A stretch of DNA of 64,000 nucleotides from Roseococcus suduntuyensis (GTDB lineage Bacteria > Pseudomonadota > Alphaproteobacteria > Acetobacterales > Acetobacteraceae), in NCBI RefSeq assembly GCF_014196305.1, contig NZ_JACIDJ010000001.1, positions 1-64,000 of the forward strand, in the 5' to 3' direction. Position 1 is the stretch's first letter. The number at the start of each line of letters is the position of its first letter. A program made the translations under genes and the position numbers. Under the pieces are notes generated by a model. That model did no database searches. It saw only the letters and a list, made by a program, of their open reading frames with translations, and was not told where the DNA came from. Positions 53,647 through 63,959 of this stretch are shown here, in pieces.

Positions 53647-53702
53647 GCTGAGGATGTGATTCTCGGGTTGAGATCAGCCTCGGGCGACCGGACACCCCGG
53701 TC
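53647..53702 (-). promoter_or_regulatory. Structured metK leader
   Basis: Two hairpins precede metK on its strand: GACCGG/CCGGTC around a 5-base loop (53686-53702), and a composite stem GCTGA/TCAGC (53647-53651 with 53674-53678) enclosing TCTC-AACCC-GAGA (53661-53673). Several SAM-sensing riboswitch classes control metK in alphaproteobacteria, but I could not match this sequence to one by eye. The first hairpin may simply end dadA transcription. Confidence 0.35.
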
Positions 53703-53756
53703 AGGCTGGCCCGCGTCGCGCGGGCGCGCGGTCTGTGGCAGGGTGGCGGGGCGCGG

Positions 53757-55019
53757 TCAAGCGGCGGCGGGGTCGAAACCATCGGTTGGGATGGGCGGCG
53801 CGCGGCCCGCGAGGCGCGCGGCCAGGACGGCGGCGCTGCCCATGGCAAGGGTCCAGCCCAGGCCGCCATGCCCGGTGTTCAGATAGAGGTTGGGCGCTGC
53901 CGGGCTGCGGCCGATCAGCGGCAGGCCGGTGGGGGTGTAGGGGCGCATGCCCGTCCAGGGACGCAGCGGCCCGTCCCAGTCGCCGGCCTCCGGGAAGGCC
54001 TCCCGCGCCTGACGGATCAGAGTGGAAAGGCGCTTCTCGTGCAGGCGGGGGTCCACGCCGACCAGGTCCGCCATGCCCGCCACGCGCAAATGGCTGCCCA
54101 GCCGGGCATAGACCACCTTGGAGGCGCTGTCGGTCACGCTGACATGCGGCGCGGCATCGTCCCGCGCCACGGGCAGGGTGAGGGAATAGCCCTTCAGTGG
54201 GTAGATCGGCACCTTCTGTCCCAGCGGCCGCAGCAATTCCCGCGCGCCGAGGCCAAGGCACACCACCACCGCATCGGCCTCGATCACGCCCGCATCGGTG
54301 ACCACGCCCCGGATGCGGCCCTCGGCGCGGATGATCTGCCGCGCCCGCAACCCCAGCCGGATGGCGACCTTGTGGTTCGAGCGCGCGAGCCAGGCGGCCA
54401 GCCCCTCGCAGAACAGGGCGCAATCGCCCGCATCCTCACCCGGCGTGTGGATGCCACCCGCGATCCGGTGCGCGATACGGGCCAGCGAAGGCTCCAGCGC
54501 CACGCATGCGTCGCGGTCCAGCGCCACCTGCTCGGAGCCGAGCTTCGCCTGAAGCGCCATCTGACGCTTCGCGCCCTCCATGGCGGCGGCATCGGGCTGC
54601 AGCACCAGCTTGCCGGCATGGGCGAAGCCGAACTCCGCCACGCCGCGCGCCGCGACCTCCTGCGTCAGGTCGCGCGAGAGGTAGGCGAGGCGCAGCAGCC
54701 GCGCCGTGGTCTCGGCCGCGGTGGCGGCGTTGCAGGCGCGCAGGAATTGCCAGATCCAGCCCCATTGGTGCGGATCAAGCTCCGGACGGAAGCGCAAAGG
54801 CCCGTCCGGGTCCATCAGCCAGCCTGGCACCTTCCACGGCACGCCGGGCCCGGCGAAGGGCGCCACGTAGGAATAGGAAAGCTGCCCGCCATTGGCGGCA
54901 CTCGCGCCGCGCGCCACCGCCGGCTCGGCGTCCAGCAGCGTGACCTCATGGCCCTCGCGCGCCAGGGTATAGGCGGTGGTGAGGCCGATCACCCCCGCGC
55001 CCAGGACCAGGACATGCAT
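53757..55019 (-). CDS. dadA: D-amino acid dehydrogenase
   Basis: This 420-residue FAD enzyme oxidises D-amino acids and feeds electrons to the quinone pool. VLGAGVIGLTTAYTLAREG gives the dinucleotide-binding loop, followed by ANGGQLSYSYVAPFAGPGV typical of DadA, and the FAD-contact RPWTGMRPYTPTGLPLIG and NTGHGGLGWTLAMG near the C-terminus. The ribosome site is weak. It lies 13 bases after the Usp gene, suggesting one transcript. No alanine racemase (dadX) is adjacent. Confidence 0.92.
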   Translation of the reverse strand: MHVLVLGAGVIGLTTAYTLAREGHEVTLLDAEPAVARGASAANGGQLSYSYVAPFAGPGVPWKVPGWLMDPDGPLRFRPELDPHQWGWIWQFLRACNAATAAETTARLLRLAYLSRDLTQEVAARGVAEFGFAHAGKLVLQPDAAAMEGAKRQMALQAKLGSEQVALDRDACVALEPSLARIAHRIAGGIHTPGEDAGDCALFCEGLAAWLARSNHKVAIRLGLRARQIIRAEGRIRGVVTDAGVIEADAVVVCLGLGARELLRPLGQKVPIYPLKGYSLTLPVARDDAAPHVSVTDSASKVVYARLGSHLRVAGMADLVGVDPRLHEKRLSTLIRQAREAFPEAGDWDGPLRPWTGMRPYTPTGLPLIGRSPAAPNLYLNTGHGGLGWTLAMGSAAVLAARLAGRAPPIPTDGFDPAAA

Positions 55020-55032
55020 GGGGTGGCGCGGA

Positions 55033-55854
55033 TCAGCCGTGGATGAAGACGGGGCAGGGTGAGGCGCGCAGCAGCCGCGCCGTCGCGCTGCCGAAGACGA
55101 GGCGGGACAGCCCGCCTTCCCCCTCCGCGCCCAGGACCATCAGCCGCGCCGGCAGGCGGCGGGCCTCGGCCAGCAGGGTGTCGTGCTCATCGCCCGTCTC
55201 GGCCTTGGCGGAGACCTTGCAGCCATGATGGCTGAGGTAGGCCTTCATCCCCGCGAGGCCGGCACCACCGGGGCTGAAATCCAGAAGCCGCACCTCGCCC
55301 TCGCGGCCCAGGCCGAGCAGGGCGAAGAGCTGCACCGCGCGCATCCCGGCGAGCGATCCGTGATAGCCGATCAGCGCCGGGCCATCGGCCGTGGCGGGCG
55401 CGCCCGGCGGCACGACCAGCAAGGGCCGCACGCCGTCGCGGATCAGCGCCTCGACCGTGGGGGAGAGCCCGTCCTCGCAGGCCTCGCGGCCCAGGGTGCA
55501 GTCGCGGCCGATGACGATGAGGTCATGCTGGGCGCCCTCGGCCAGGATGGCCGGCTCGGGCGCCTCCTCGCGCAGATGCACCTCGAAGGGCAGGTCGCCG
55601 GCGGCGGCGCGGGCGGCGGCCACCACATCCCGCGCCTCCTCGCGCAGGGCCTCGGCCAGGCGCTTGTTGCGCTGGGCCGCGAAGGCCCCGCCGCCCACCG
55701 GCACCGGCTCATGCACATCGCTCGTGTGCGGGCGGTCCATGACGAAGACGCCGGTGATGGCGGCGCCGGTGCGCCTGGCCAGCGCGAAGGCCAGGTCGCG
55801 CGCCGCGGCGGCGCCCGGGGTGTCGTCGAGGACGAGCAGGATGGAGGCGATCAT
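55033..55854 (-). CDS. Tandem-domain universal stress protein
   Basis: The 273-residue protein consists of two UspA domains (about 1-145 and 150-273). The second keeps the ATP-binding pattern G-x2-G-x9-GS in VLGAEGEGGLSRLVFGSATARLL; the first has a looser version. Such double-Usp proteins act as nucleotide-dependent stress modulators. ATG 55854 was preferred since the longer frame goes through a non-coding gap and the divergent MFS gene. It leads an operon with dadA. Confidence 0.88.
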   Translation of the reverse strand: MIASILLVLDDTPGAAAARDLAFALARRTGAAITGVFVMDRPHTSDVHEPVPVGGGAFAAQRNKRLAEALREEARDVVAAARAAAGDLPFEVHLREEAPEPAILAEGAQHDLIVIGRDCTLGREACEDGLSPTVEALIRDGVRPLLVVPPGAPATADGPALIGYHGSLAGMRAVQLFALLGLGREGEVRLLDFSPGGAGLAGMKAYLSHHGCKVSAKAETGDEHDTLLAEARRLPARLMVLGAEGEGGLSRLVFGSATARLLRASPCPVFIHG

Positions 55855-56133
55855 GCCCCGCAAATTGCGCCTGCCATGCGCGGCACGCAATACAGGCTTG
55901 GTTTGACTTTCATGAATGCCGCGGTCAGCTTGGCGACATGGCTCACCTCGGCACATTTCGTGGCCCTTGCGCGCGTCACGGCTCCGGCCGTCTGAAGCGC
56001 CCGGCGCTGCTCGGCCTGCTGCCGGTGCTGCTGATGCCTGATCCACAGGGCGGCAAACGCGGCTGAACCCGCGACCCATCCCCGACCGCCACCACTGGAT
56101 CCCGAGGGGGCGCCCCTGCGCGCCCGATACATC
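55855..56133. other. Divergent intergenic region (usp / MFS)
   Basis: The 279 bases between divergent genes must contain both promoters. TTGACT at about 55901 (plus strand) is a candidate -35 but has no good -10 partner. Short open frames here lack ribosome sites or homology and were left out. No RNA gene or strong inverted repeat is seen. Confidence 0.45.
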
Positions 56134-57306
56134 ATGTCCGCCACCACCCTGAACGCGGCGCCACGCGCGCCGCGCAACCCCTTTGCCCTGTTCGTGGGCG
56201 CGGCCACCTGCGCCTTCGCGGGCGTGTGGATGAGCACGCCGCTCGCCGCCATCCTGCTGACCGAGGCCGGTGTCTCGCCCGCGCTGGTCGGCCTCTACGC
56301 CGCCATGGTCTGGGGCTCGGCCCTGGCCACGGCACCCGCCACGCCCTGGATCGCGGGGCTGGTGGGCGGCGCCTTCGCGCTGCACCGCATCGCGGGGGGG
56401 CTCGCCATCCTTGGGCTGGTGGGGTTGGGCTTCAACCCGCCGCTCTGGCTGTGGTTCGTCTTCGGCGCGATGCTGGGCGTGGGCTCCTGCCTCACCTGGA
56501 CGACGGCCGATGCCATCGCGGCCGCCCTCGCCCCCGAGGGGCAGGAAGGGCGTTCGCTCGGCCTCTACCAGACCTTCGTCTCGGCCGCGATCGGCGGCGG
56601 GCCGGCGGTGCTGCTGATCACGGGGGTCACACCTTCGGCCTTCTTCGTCTCGGCCGGCATCCTGGCGCTGGGGCTGGTTCTGGGCGCGGCCCTGCGGGAC
56701 CCGCCGGGCACCATGCCGCGCCGCATGCGCCTGACCTTCGACCGGCTGCGGCCGGTGCTGTGGGTGCTGGCGGCGCCCGCGGGTGCCGCGGCACTGTGCG
56801 GCGCGCTGGAAGCGGCGGCGGGCGCGGTGTTCCCCGTGCAGGGGCTGGCGCTGGGCCTGACGGCGGGTGCGGCGGCGGCCATCGTCATCGCGTCCGGGTT
56901 CGGCAATGTGCTGGCGCAATATCCGGTGGGCTGGGTGTCGGACCGGCTGGGGCCGCACCGCGCGCTGCTGGGCTGCGGCATCGCCGTCGCCGCCGCGTCC
57001 CTGCTGTGGCCGCTGCTGGCGCCTGGCTGGGGCATCTGGCCGGTGCTGGCCATCTGGGGCGGTGCCGCGGGCGCCATCTACACGCTGGGCATGGTGCGCG
57101 CGGTGCAGCGCTTCGCCGGCCCCACCCGGGCGCTGGGCATGGCCGGGCTGAACACGGCCTATCTGGCGGGCGGCGCGCTGGGCGCCCCGGCGGCGGGCCT
57201 GGCGCTGGAAACCCTGCCCGGCTGGGGCCTGCCGGTCGCACTCGCCGTGCTGGCGCTGGCGGGCAGCCTGGCCCTGGCCCGGGCCGCGCTGCGCCACGGA
57301 CACTGA
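56134..57306 (+). CDS. MFS transporter
   Basis: This 390-residue major facilitator carrier has about 12 helices. The signature YPVGWVSDRLGPHRALLG in the second half is the A-motif-type cytoplasmic loop; the first half has the atypical TPWIAGLVGGAFALHRIAG. It belongs to a YcaD/UMF1-like group by general shape, but the substrate is unknown. The ABC exporter gene starts 7 bases downstream, so the two are probably co-transcribed. Confidence 0.87.
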   Translation: MSATTLNAAPRAPRNPFALFVGAATCAFAGVWMSTPLAAILLTEAGVSPALVGLYAAMVWGSALATAPATPWIAGLVGGAFALHRIAGGLAILGLVGLGFNPPLWLWFVFGAMLGVGSCLTWTTADAIAAALAPEGQEGRSLGLYQTFVSAAIGGGPAVLLITGVTPSAFFVSAGILALGLVLGAALRDPPGTMPRRMRLTFDRLRPVLWVLAAPAGAAALCGALEAAAGAVFPVQGLALGLTAGAAAAIVIASGFGNVLAQYPVGWVSDRLGPHRALLGCGIAVAAASLLWPLLAPGWGIWPVLAIWGGAAGAIYTLGMVRAVQRFAGPTRALGMAGLNTAYLAGGALGAPAAGLALETLPGWGLPVALAVLALAGSLALARAALRHGH

Positions 57307-57313
57307 GACGCCC

Positions 57314-59023
57314 ATGCTGAAGCAGTTCGCCGCCTGCTACCGCCCGCACAAGCGGCTGCTGCTTCTGGATTTCGGCTGCGCTTCGCTGTCGGGGATGCTG
57401 GAGCTCGGCTTCCCGATGGCGGTGCGCGCCGTCATCGACCACCTGCTGCCGCAGCAGGACATGCAGCTCATCGTGCTGGCGGTGCTGGGGCTGCTGGCCG
57501 TCTACCTCGCCAATGCCGCGCTTATGGCGGTGGTCACCTATTACGGCCATGTGCTGGGCATCGCGATCGAGACGCGGCTGCGCGCGCGCGCCTTCGACCA
57601 CCTGATGAAGCTCTCCTTCCGCTTCTACGACAATCAGAAGACCGGGCATCTGGTCGGCCGCGTCACCAAGAACCTGGAAGACATCGGCGAGGTCGCGCAT
57701 CACGGCCCCGAGGACGTGCTGATCGCGGTGCTGACCTTCGCCGGCGCGTTTGCCCTGATGCTGCTGGTCAGCCCGACGCTGGCGCTCATCACCGCGCTGG
57801 TGGTGCCCGGCATCGCCTGGGTCGTCGCGCATTACGGCGGGCGGATGACGCTGAACTGGCAGGCGCAGTTCGGCCGAGTGGGCGCCTTCAACGCCCGCAT
57901 CGAGGAAGCGGTGGGCGGCATCCGCGTGGTGAAGGCCTTCGGGCGCGAGGCGCATGAGCGCGCGCTGTTCGACGCCGACAACGCCAAGTACCGCGACACC
58001 AAGCTCGACGCCTATCGCATCATGGCCGTCAGCCAGACGCTGAACTACCTCGGCATGCGGCTGGTGCAGGTGATCGTGATGCTGGCCGGTGCCGTGCTGA
58101 TCGTGCGCGGCGAACTCACCATCGGCGACTTCGTGGCCTTCCTGCTGCTGGTGGGCGTGTTCTACCGCCCGCTCGACAAGATCAACGCCGTCATCGAGAC
58201 CTATCCCAAGGGCATCGCGGGCTTCCGCAGCTTTCTGGATTTGATGGCGACGGAGCCGGACATCACCGACCGCCCGCAGGCGCAGGCGGTGGGCAAGCTG
58301 CGCGGCGAGGTGCGCTTCGAGGACGTTCATTTCGGCTACACGCCCGACCGCCCCCTGCTGCGCGGCCTTGACCTGCACATCCCGGCCGGGCGCACCGTGG
58401 CGCTGGTTGGGCCGTCGGGCGCGGGAAAAACCACCATCTGCTCCCTGCTGCCGCGCTTCTATGAGGTGACGGGTGGGCGCATCACCATTGACGGCACCGA
58501 CATCCGCGACATGACGCAGGAGAGCCTGCGCGGAAACATCGGCATCGTGCAGCAGGATGTGTTCCTGTTCGCCGGCACGCTGCGCGAGAACATCGCCTAT
58601 GGCCGCCTGGGCGCGACCGAGGCGGAGATTCGCGACGCCGCGCGCCGGGCCCGGCTGGATGACGTGATCGCCGACCTGCCCCTGGGCCTGGACACGCTCA
58701 TCGGCGAGCGGGGCGTGAAGCTCTCGGGCGGCCAGAAGCAGCGCCTGGCCATCGCGCGCATCTTCCTGAAGAACCCGCCCATCCTGATCCTGGACGAGGC
58801 GACCTCGGCGCTCGACACCGTGACCGAGGCCGCGATCCAGGGCGCGCTGGCGGAACTGGCGGCGGGGCGGACCACCTTGGTCATCGCGCACCGCCTGGGC
58901 ACCATCCGCAATGCCGACCGGATCATCGTGGTGACCGAACAGGGCATCGTCGAGGAAGGCACCCACGCCGAGCTGGTGAAGGCCGGCGGCGTGTATCAGC
59001 GGCTGCACGCCCAGGCGGGGTGA
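57314..59023 (+). CDS. ABC exporter (fused permease-ATPase)
   Basis: The 569-residue half-transporter has an N-terminal six-helix ABC transmembrane domain (about 15-300) and a C-terminal ATPase with Walker A GPSGAGKT (366-373), Q-loop VQQDVFLF, signature LSGGQKQRLAIAR and Walker B ILILDEATSALD. It would work as a homodimer, like MsbA- or multidrug-type exporters. Substrate is not evident. It is convergent with the alpha/beta hydrolase gene, only 3 bases between stops. Confidence 0.93.
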   Translation: MLKQFAACYRPHKRLLLLDFGCASLSGMLELGFPMAVRAVIDHLLPQQDMQLIVLAVLGLLAVYLANAALMAVVTYYGHVLGIAIETRLRARAFDHLMKLSFRFYDNQKTGHLVGRVTKNLEDIGEVAHHGPEDVLIAVLTFAGAFALMLLVSPTLALITALVVPGIAWVVAHYGGRMTLNWQAQFGRVGAFNARIEEAVGGIRVVKAFGREAHERALFDADNAKYRDTKLDAYRIMAVSQTLNYLGMRLVQVIVMLAGAVLIVRGELTIGDFVAFLLLVGVFYRPLDKINAVIETYPKGIAGFRSFLDLMATEPDITDRPQAQAVGKLRGEVRFEDVHFGYTPDRPLLRGLDLHIPAGRTVALVGPSGAGKTTICSLLPRFYEVTGGRITIDGTDIRDMTQESLRGNIGIVQQDVFLFAGTLRENIAYGRLGATEAEIRDAARRARLDDVIADLPLGLDTLIGERGVKLSGGQKQRLAIARIFLKNPPILILDEATSALDTVTEAAIQGALAELAAGRTTLVIAHRLGTIRNADRIIVVTEQGIVEEGTHAELVKAGGVYQRLHAQAG

Positions 59024-59026
59024 GGG

Positions 59027-59956
59027 CTACTCCGCAAGAAACTCCCGCAGCACCCGCACCACCTCGGCCGGCGCCTCCTCCATGGGCACATGTCCCACGC
59101 CCTCCAGCACCACGCGCCGCGCATTGGGCATGGCGCGCAGGTAGTCCTCGGCATTCGTCACCGGCACCATCCGGTCAACCGCGCCCCAGAGCAGCAGCGT
59201 CGGCGCCTGGATGCGCGCCAGCAGCGGCTCGGGCGGGACCAGGATGTGCTGCGCCATGCGGTCCAGGATGGCCTGCCGCACGCCGGGGGCGATCATCATG
59301 GCGTGGTAGCGTTCGACCAGCGCGTCGGTCATGGCGTTCGGGTCGGCATAGGCGGGTGCCATGCCGCCCTTCACCATGAAGCGCGGCAGGGTGTAGGGCA
59401 GCGCCCGCATCAGCAGCGGCACGCGCGGGCTGCGGTTGTAGTCGATGCCGGGCGAGGCGAAGCCATCGGGCGCCATCAGCACCAGGCGGTCCACGCGGGC
59501 GGGCTCAGCGGCGGCGAAGCTCCAGGCGATGCGCCCGCCCATGGAACTGCCCACCAGGTGCACGCGGTCCAGCCCCAGCCGGTCCAGCAGCGCCGCGATC
59601 ACGGCATGGGCGCGGGCATCGGAGTAGTCGCCGGAGGGGTCCGCCCCGGTCAGGCCGAAGCCCGGCAGGTCCATCCGCAGCACGCGGAAGCGGTCCTCCA
59701 GCCCGGCCGCGACATCGTCCCAGGTGTGCAGCGAAGACCCGAAGCCGTGCAGCAGCAGGATGGCCGGCGCCTCGCGGGGGCCGGTGTCGCGCAGGTGCAG
59801 GCGCAGCCCCGCCACCTCGACGAAGCTGGAGGGCGGCGGCGCCCAGCGCGCCTCATGCGCCTCCCGCCGCGCATCGGGCGTGTAGAGCCAGATGGCCAGC
59901 CCCAACAGGAGGACCAGCAGGCCGACAAGGATCCAGGTCATGACGCGCAGCAGCAT
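59027..59956 (-). CDS. Membrane-anchored alpha/beta hydrolase
   Basis: The ~309-residue protein opens with one hydrophobic helix (LLRVMTWILVGLLVLLLGLAIWLY) acting as signal anchor, then an alpha/beta-hydrolase domain: HGFGSSLHTWDDV oxyanion loop, nucleophile elbow GSSMGGRIAW, acid in GAVDRMVP and histidine in GVGHVPMEE. A lid of ~60 residues lies between. Substrate unknown; esterases and C-C hydrolases share this profile. ATG 59956 is assumed (ATG 59941 alternative). It follows the glycosyltransferase gene by 40 bases. Confidence 0.85.
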   Translation of the reverse strand: MLLRVMTWILVGLLVLLLGLAIWLYTPDARREAHEARWAPPPSSFVEVAGLRLHLRDTGPREAPAILLLHGFGSSLHTWDDVAAGLEDRFRVLRMDLPGFGLTGADPSGDYSDARAHAVIAALLDRLGLDRVHLVGSSMGGRIAWSFAAAEPARVDRLVLMAPDGFASPGIDYNRSPRVPLLMRALPYTLPRFMVKGGMAPAYADPNAMTDALVERYHAMMIAPGVRQAILDRMAQHILVPPEPLLARIQAPTLLLWGAVDRMVPVTNAEDYLRAMPNARRVVLEGVGHVPMEEAPAEVVRVLREFLAE

Positions 59957-59996
59957 GGCCGCAAGACTGGCCCTTTCGCCGCGGAAGTCCAGCGCC

Positions 59997-60665
59997 TCAC
60001 CGGCCGGCGTAGAGCCGCAGCAGCCAGCGTGGCGGCACGCCCGCGAACCACAGCGACAGAACCAGAAGATTCCGCGCCGAACGCCGCCGCCACCCGTCGC
60101 GCCGCCAGCGCTCGGCCGAGGTGATGGCGGGCACCGGCATCGCGGCCAACCGCGCCCGGCCCAGGCGGCGAACCATGTCCACATCCTCCATCAGCGGCAG
60201 AGGGCGGAAGCCGCCAAGCAGGGCGTAGAGATCGCGATGGATCAACAGGCCCTGGTCGCCATAGGGCAAGGCGAGCCAGCGGCAGCGCCAGGCCACGGCG
60301 CGTTCCAGGCGGCGGGCCTCGGGCGACGCGTCATCCAGGGCGAAGGCGAAGTGGTGGGCGCGGGCGCGCTCGGCCATGGCGGCACGCAGCGCGCCCTCCC
60401 AACCCTCGCCCAGCCGCGTGTCGGCGTGCAGGAAGAGCAGCCAGTCCCCCCGCGCCGCCGCCGCGCCCGCCACCATCTGCGGCCCGCGCCCGCGCGGGGC
60501 GGGCAGCAGCCGCACGGGCGGGGCGGCTTCGGGCGGGGTGGCGCTGCCGCCATCGGCCAGGATCACCTCGCCCACCCCCGCCGCGCGCAACTGCGCCAGC
60601 AGCGGCGACAGCCGCCCCCCCGGGTTCAGCACCGGCAGCACGACCGAAACAGACGCGATTTGCAT
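59997..60665 (-). CDS. Family 2 glycosyltransferase (TIGR04283-like)
   Basis: This 222-residue GT-A glycosyltransferase has the Rossmann start SVVLPVLNPGGRLSPLL, DGGS for nucleotide-sugar binding and FLHADTRLGEGW (DxD-like). LPYGDQGLLIHRDLYALLGGF and LMEDVDMVRRLGR are typical of the small TIGR04283 group. No membrane helices, so it may act in the cytoplasm. It is divergent from the radical SAM gene over 65 bases containing a TTGACC hexamer. Confidence 0.85.
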   Translation of the reverse strand: MQIASVSVVLPVLNPGGRLSPLLAQLRAAGVGEVILADGGSATPPEAAPPVRLLPAPRGRGPQMVAGAAAARGDWLLFLHADTRLGEGWEGALRAAMAERARAHHFAFALDDASPEARRLERAVAWRCRWLALPYGDQGLLIHRDLYALLGGFRPLPLMEDVDMVRRLGRARLAAMPVPAITSAERWRRDGWRRRSARNLLVLSLWFAGVPPRWLLRLYAGR

Positions 60666-60730
60666 CCCTTTTCCTTGACCCAACCCGCCCCGGCGGACAG
60701 CTTCTCGCCATGCGAAACGGAGGCGCCACC

Positions 60731-61831
60731 ATGCCCGACAATGGCCATCCGCCGATATGGCCGCCGACATGGCAGAAGGGGCGCGGCACCGCCTCCAACC
60801 CCGCCGTGCGCTTCGAGAGCACGGCGCGCGAGGCCTTCGACGATGGCTGGGGCAGCCTCACCGAGGACATGCCCCCGCTGCGCACGTCCCTGACACGCGA
60901 GGCCGCCAAATCCGCGCTGAACTACAATGACAGCCCGGACCTCAGCTTCGACCGCTCGCTCAACCCCTATCGCGGCTGCGAGCATGGTTGCGTCTATTGC
61001 TTCGCGCGTCCGAGCCACGCCTATGTGGGCCTCTCGCCCGGGCTGGATTTCGAGACGCAGCTCTTCTTCAAGCCGGACATGCCGGAGCTGCTGGCGCGAG
61101 AACTGGCCAAGCCCGGCTATGTGCCGCGCGTGGTGACGCTGGGCGCCAACACCGACCCCTACCAGCCCATCGAGCGCACCGCCCAGGTGACGCGCCGCAC
61201 GCTGGAGGTGCTGGAACGCTTCCGCCACCCCGTCAGCATCGTGACCAAGGGGGCGGGGGTGCTGCGCGACCTGGATATTCTCTCGCGCATGGCCAAGCTC
61301 GATCTCGTGCGGGTCTGCGTCTCGGTCACCACGCTGGACGCCAGGCTGGCCCGCGCCATGGAACCCCGCGCCGCCAGCCCCGCGCGCCGCATCGAGGCCA
61401 TCCGGCAATTGCGCGCGGCGGGGGTGCCGGTGGCCGTGCTCGCCGCGCCCATGATCCCGGGCATCAACGACGCCGAGCTCGAACGCATCCTGGAAGCGAG
61501 CGCGGCCGCCGGGGCCGGCCTCGCGGGCTATGTGCTGCTGCGCCTGCCGCATGAGCTGCGGCAGCTCTTCGAGGAATGGCTGCACCAGCACTACCCCGAC
61601 CGCGCCGCCCGCGTGCTGGCGCTCGTGCGGCAGACCCGCGGCGGCAAGCTCTACGACGCGGATTTCGAACGCCGCCAGACCGGCGAGGGCGCCTATGCCC
61701 AGATGCTGGGGCAGCGTTTCGCCACGGCCGTGCGGCGCCTCGGCCTCGAACGCCGCGCCGAGACCATGCACCACCTCGCCACCCACCATTTCAACGGCCG
61801 TGTGGACGACGCGCAGTTGCGCCTGCTTTGA
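60731..61831 (+). CDS. PA0069-family radical SAM protein
   Basis: The 366-residue radical SAM enzyme has its cluster cysteines C83, C87 and C90 in [16 protein letters not shown] and the family landmarks [32 protein letters not shown] and APMIPGIND. This group is widespread and may act in DNA or RNA repair (spore-photoproduct-lyase-like fold), but no reaction is proven. ATG 60731 has GGAGG 7 bases upstream; an ATG at 60710 is in frame. rnhB follows after 50 bases. Confidence 0.92.
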   Translation: MPDNGHPPIWPPTWQKGRGTASNPAVRFESTAREAFDDGWGSLTEDMPPLRTSLTREAAKSALNYNDSPDLSFDRSLNPYRGCEHGCVYCFARPSHAYVGLSPGLDFETQLFFKPDMPELLARELAKPGYVPRVVTLGANTDPYQPIERTAQVTRRTLEVLERFRHPVSIVTKGAGVLRDLDILSRMAKLDLVRVCVSVTTLDARLARAMEPRAASPARRIEAIRQLRAAGVPVAVLAAPMIPGINDAELERILEASAAAGAGLAGYVLLRLPHELRQLFEEWLHQHYPDRAARVLALVRQTRGGKLYDADFERRQTGEGAYAQMLGQRFATAVRRLGLERRAETMHHLATHHFNGRVDDAQLRLL

Positions 61832-61881
61832 CCATCCGCGCCCCCGCGCGGCAGGATGGGCCCGCGATTCGCTCGGGGGGC

Positions 61882-62511
61882 ATGGTGCCGGACTACACGC
61901 TGGAGGCAGACGCGGGTGGCCTTGTCGCCGGGGTGGATGAGGCGGGGCGCGGGCCGCTGGCCGGCCCGGTGCTGGCCGGCGCCGTCATGTTCCTCGCCCC
62001 CTGCCCCGACCCGCTCGCCGCGCTGCTGGATGACAGCAAGCGCCTGACGCCCGCGGCGCGCGCGGTGGCCGCCGCCGCCATCCGGCAGGCGGCGCGCGAC
62101 GGGCTTCTCGTCTTCGCCCTCGGCGCGGCCTCGGCGCGCGAGATCGGCACGCACAACATCCTGGCCGCCACCCACATCGCCATGTGCCGCGCGGTGATGC
62201 GGCTCACCATCCGGCCCGATGTGGTGCTGGTGGATGGCAACCGCGCGCCCACCCTGCCCTGCCCCGTGCGCTGCGTGGTGGGGGGCGATGGGCTGTCGCT
62301 GTCCATCGCGGCGGCCTCCATCCTGGCCAAGACGGTGCGCGACGGGGGCATGGCCAAGCTGGCCCGCGCCTGGCCGCAATATGGCTTCGCCCGGCACCAG
62401 GGCTATGGCACCGCCCAGCACCGCGCCGCCATCGAACGGCACGGCCCCTGCCCGCACCACCGCCGCGGTTTCGCGCCCATCGAGGCCGCGTTGGAGCTTC
62501 AGCGCGGTTGA
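61882..62511 (+). CDS. rnhB: Ribonuclease HII
   Basis: RNase HII removes ribonucleotides and RNA primers from RNA-DNA hybrids. The 209 residues have the active-site [10 protein letters not shown] (D19, E20), [19 protein letters not shown] (third Asp) and [12 protein letters not shown] with the conserved Lys. ATG 61882 opens the domain directly; frames extending upstream overlap the radical SAM gene. It is followed by ccrM after 53 bases, as in Caulobacter-like genomes. Confidence 0.95.
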   Translation: MVPDYTLEADAGGLVAGVDEAGRGPLAGPVLAGAVMFLAPCPDPLAALLDDSKRLTPAARAVAAAAIRQAARDGLLVFALGAASAREIGTHNILAATHIAMCRAVMRLTIRPDVVLVDGNRAPTLPCPVRCVVGGDGLSLSIAAASILAKTVRDGGMAKLARAWPQYGFARHQGYGTAQHRAAIERHGPCPHHRRGFAPIEAALELQRG

Positions 62512-63650
<1,139 letters not shown>

Positions 63651-63796
63651 AGGGCTCTCAATCTCAAGTTCCTGCAGTATATTATGCGGCTTTTTCGTCC
63701 GAAATTGTCATGTGGATAACCCGCTGACCACCTTGAATCCGCTCTACGCCAGGGCTACCCCCCGGCCCGCACACCTCAACTTCAAGGTTCCTCGGA

Positions 63797-63928
63797 ATGG
63801 CGGAAAAGCGGGCGGCCCGGCGTGGCGATGCCTTCCTCATCCTGCTGCGCTTCGCGCTTCTGCTGGTCCTCGCCGCCTTCCTGGCGGTGATGGCGCGGAC
63901 CATCTGGAACCTCTTCACCGGCGGCTGA
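63797..63928 (+). CDS. Small single-helix membrane protein (43 aa)
   Basis: A 43-residue product begins MAEKRAARRGDAFLILLRFA and has one hydrophobic helix (about 13-35) after a basic, positive-inside N-terminus, ending NLFTGG. AAGG lies about 10 bases before the ATG. The 146 bases between ccrM and this gene are A+T-richer and hold no other frame. Short proteins like this are common in alphaproteobacteria and unnamed. Coding potential rests on the clean charge/hydrophobic pattern. Confidence 0.5.
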   Translation: MAEKRAARRGDAFLILLRFALLLVLAAFLAVMARTIWNLFTGG

Positions 63929-63959
63929 GCTTTCGGCAAACGCCGCGCGCCATGGCAGT

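Noticed and set aside
56885-59008. 707-codon frame opposite the ABC exporter and MFS genes
   Set aside because: Antisense shadow rich in His/Gly/Asp with no domain; the plus-strand genes are certain.
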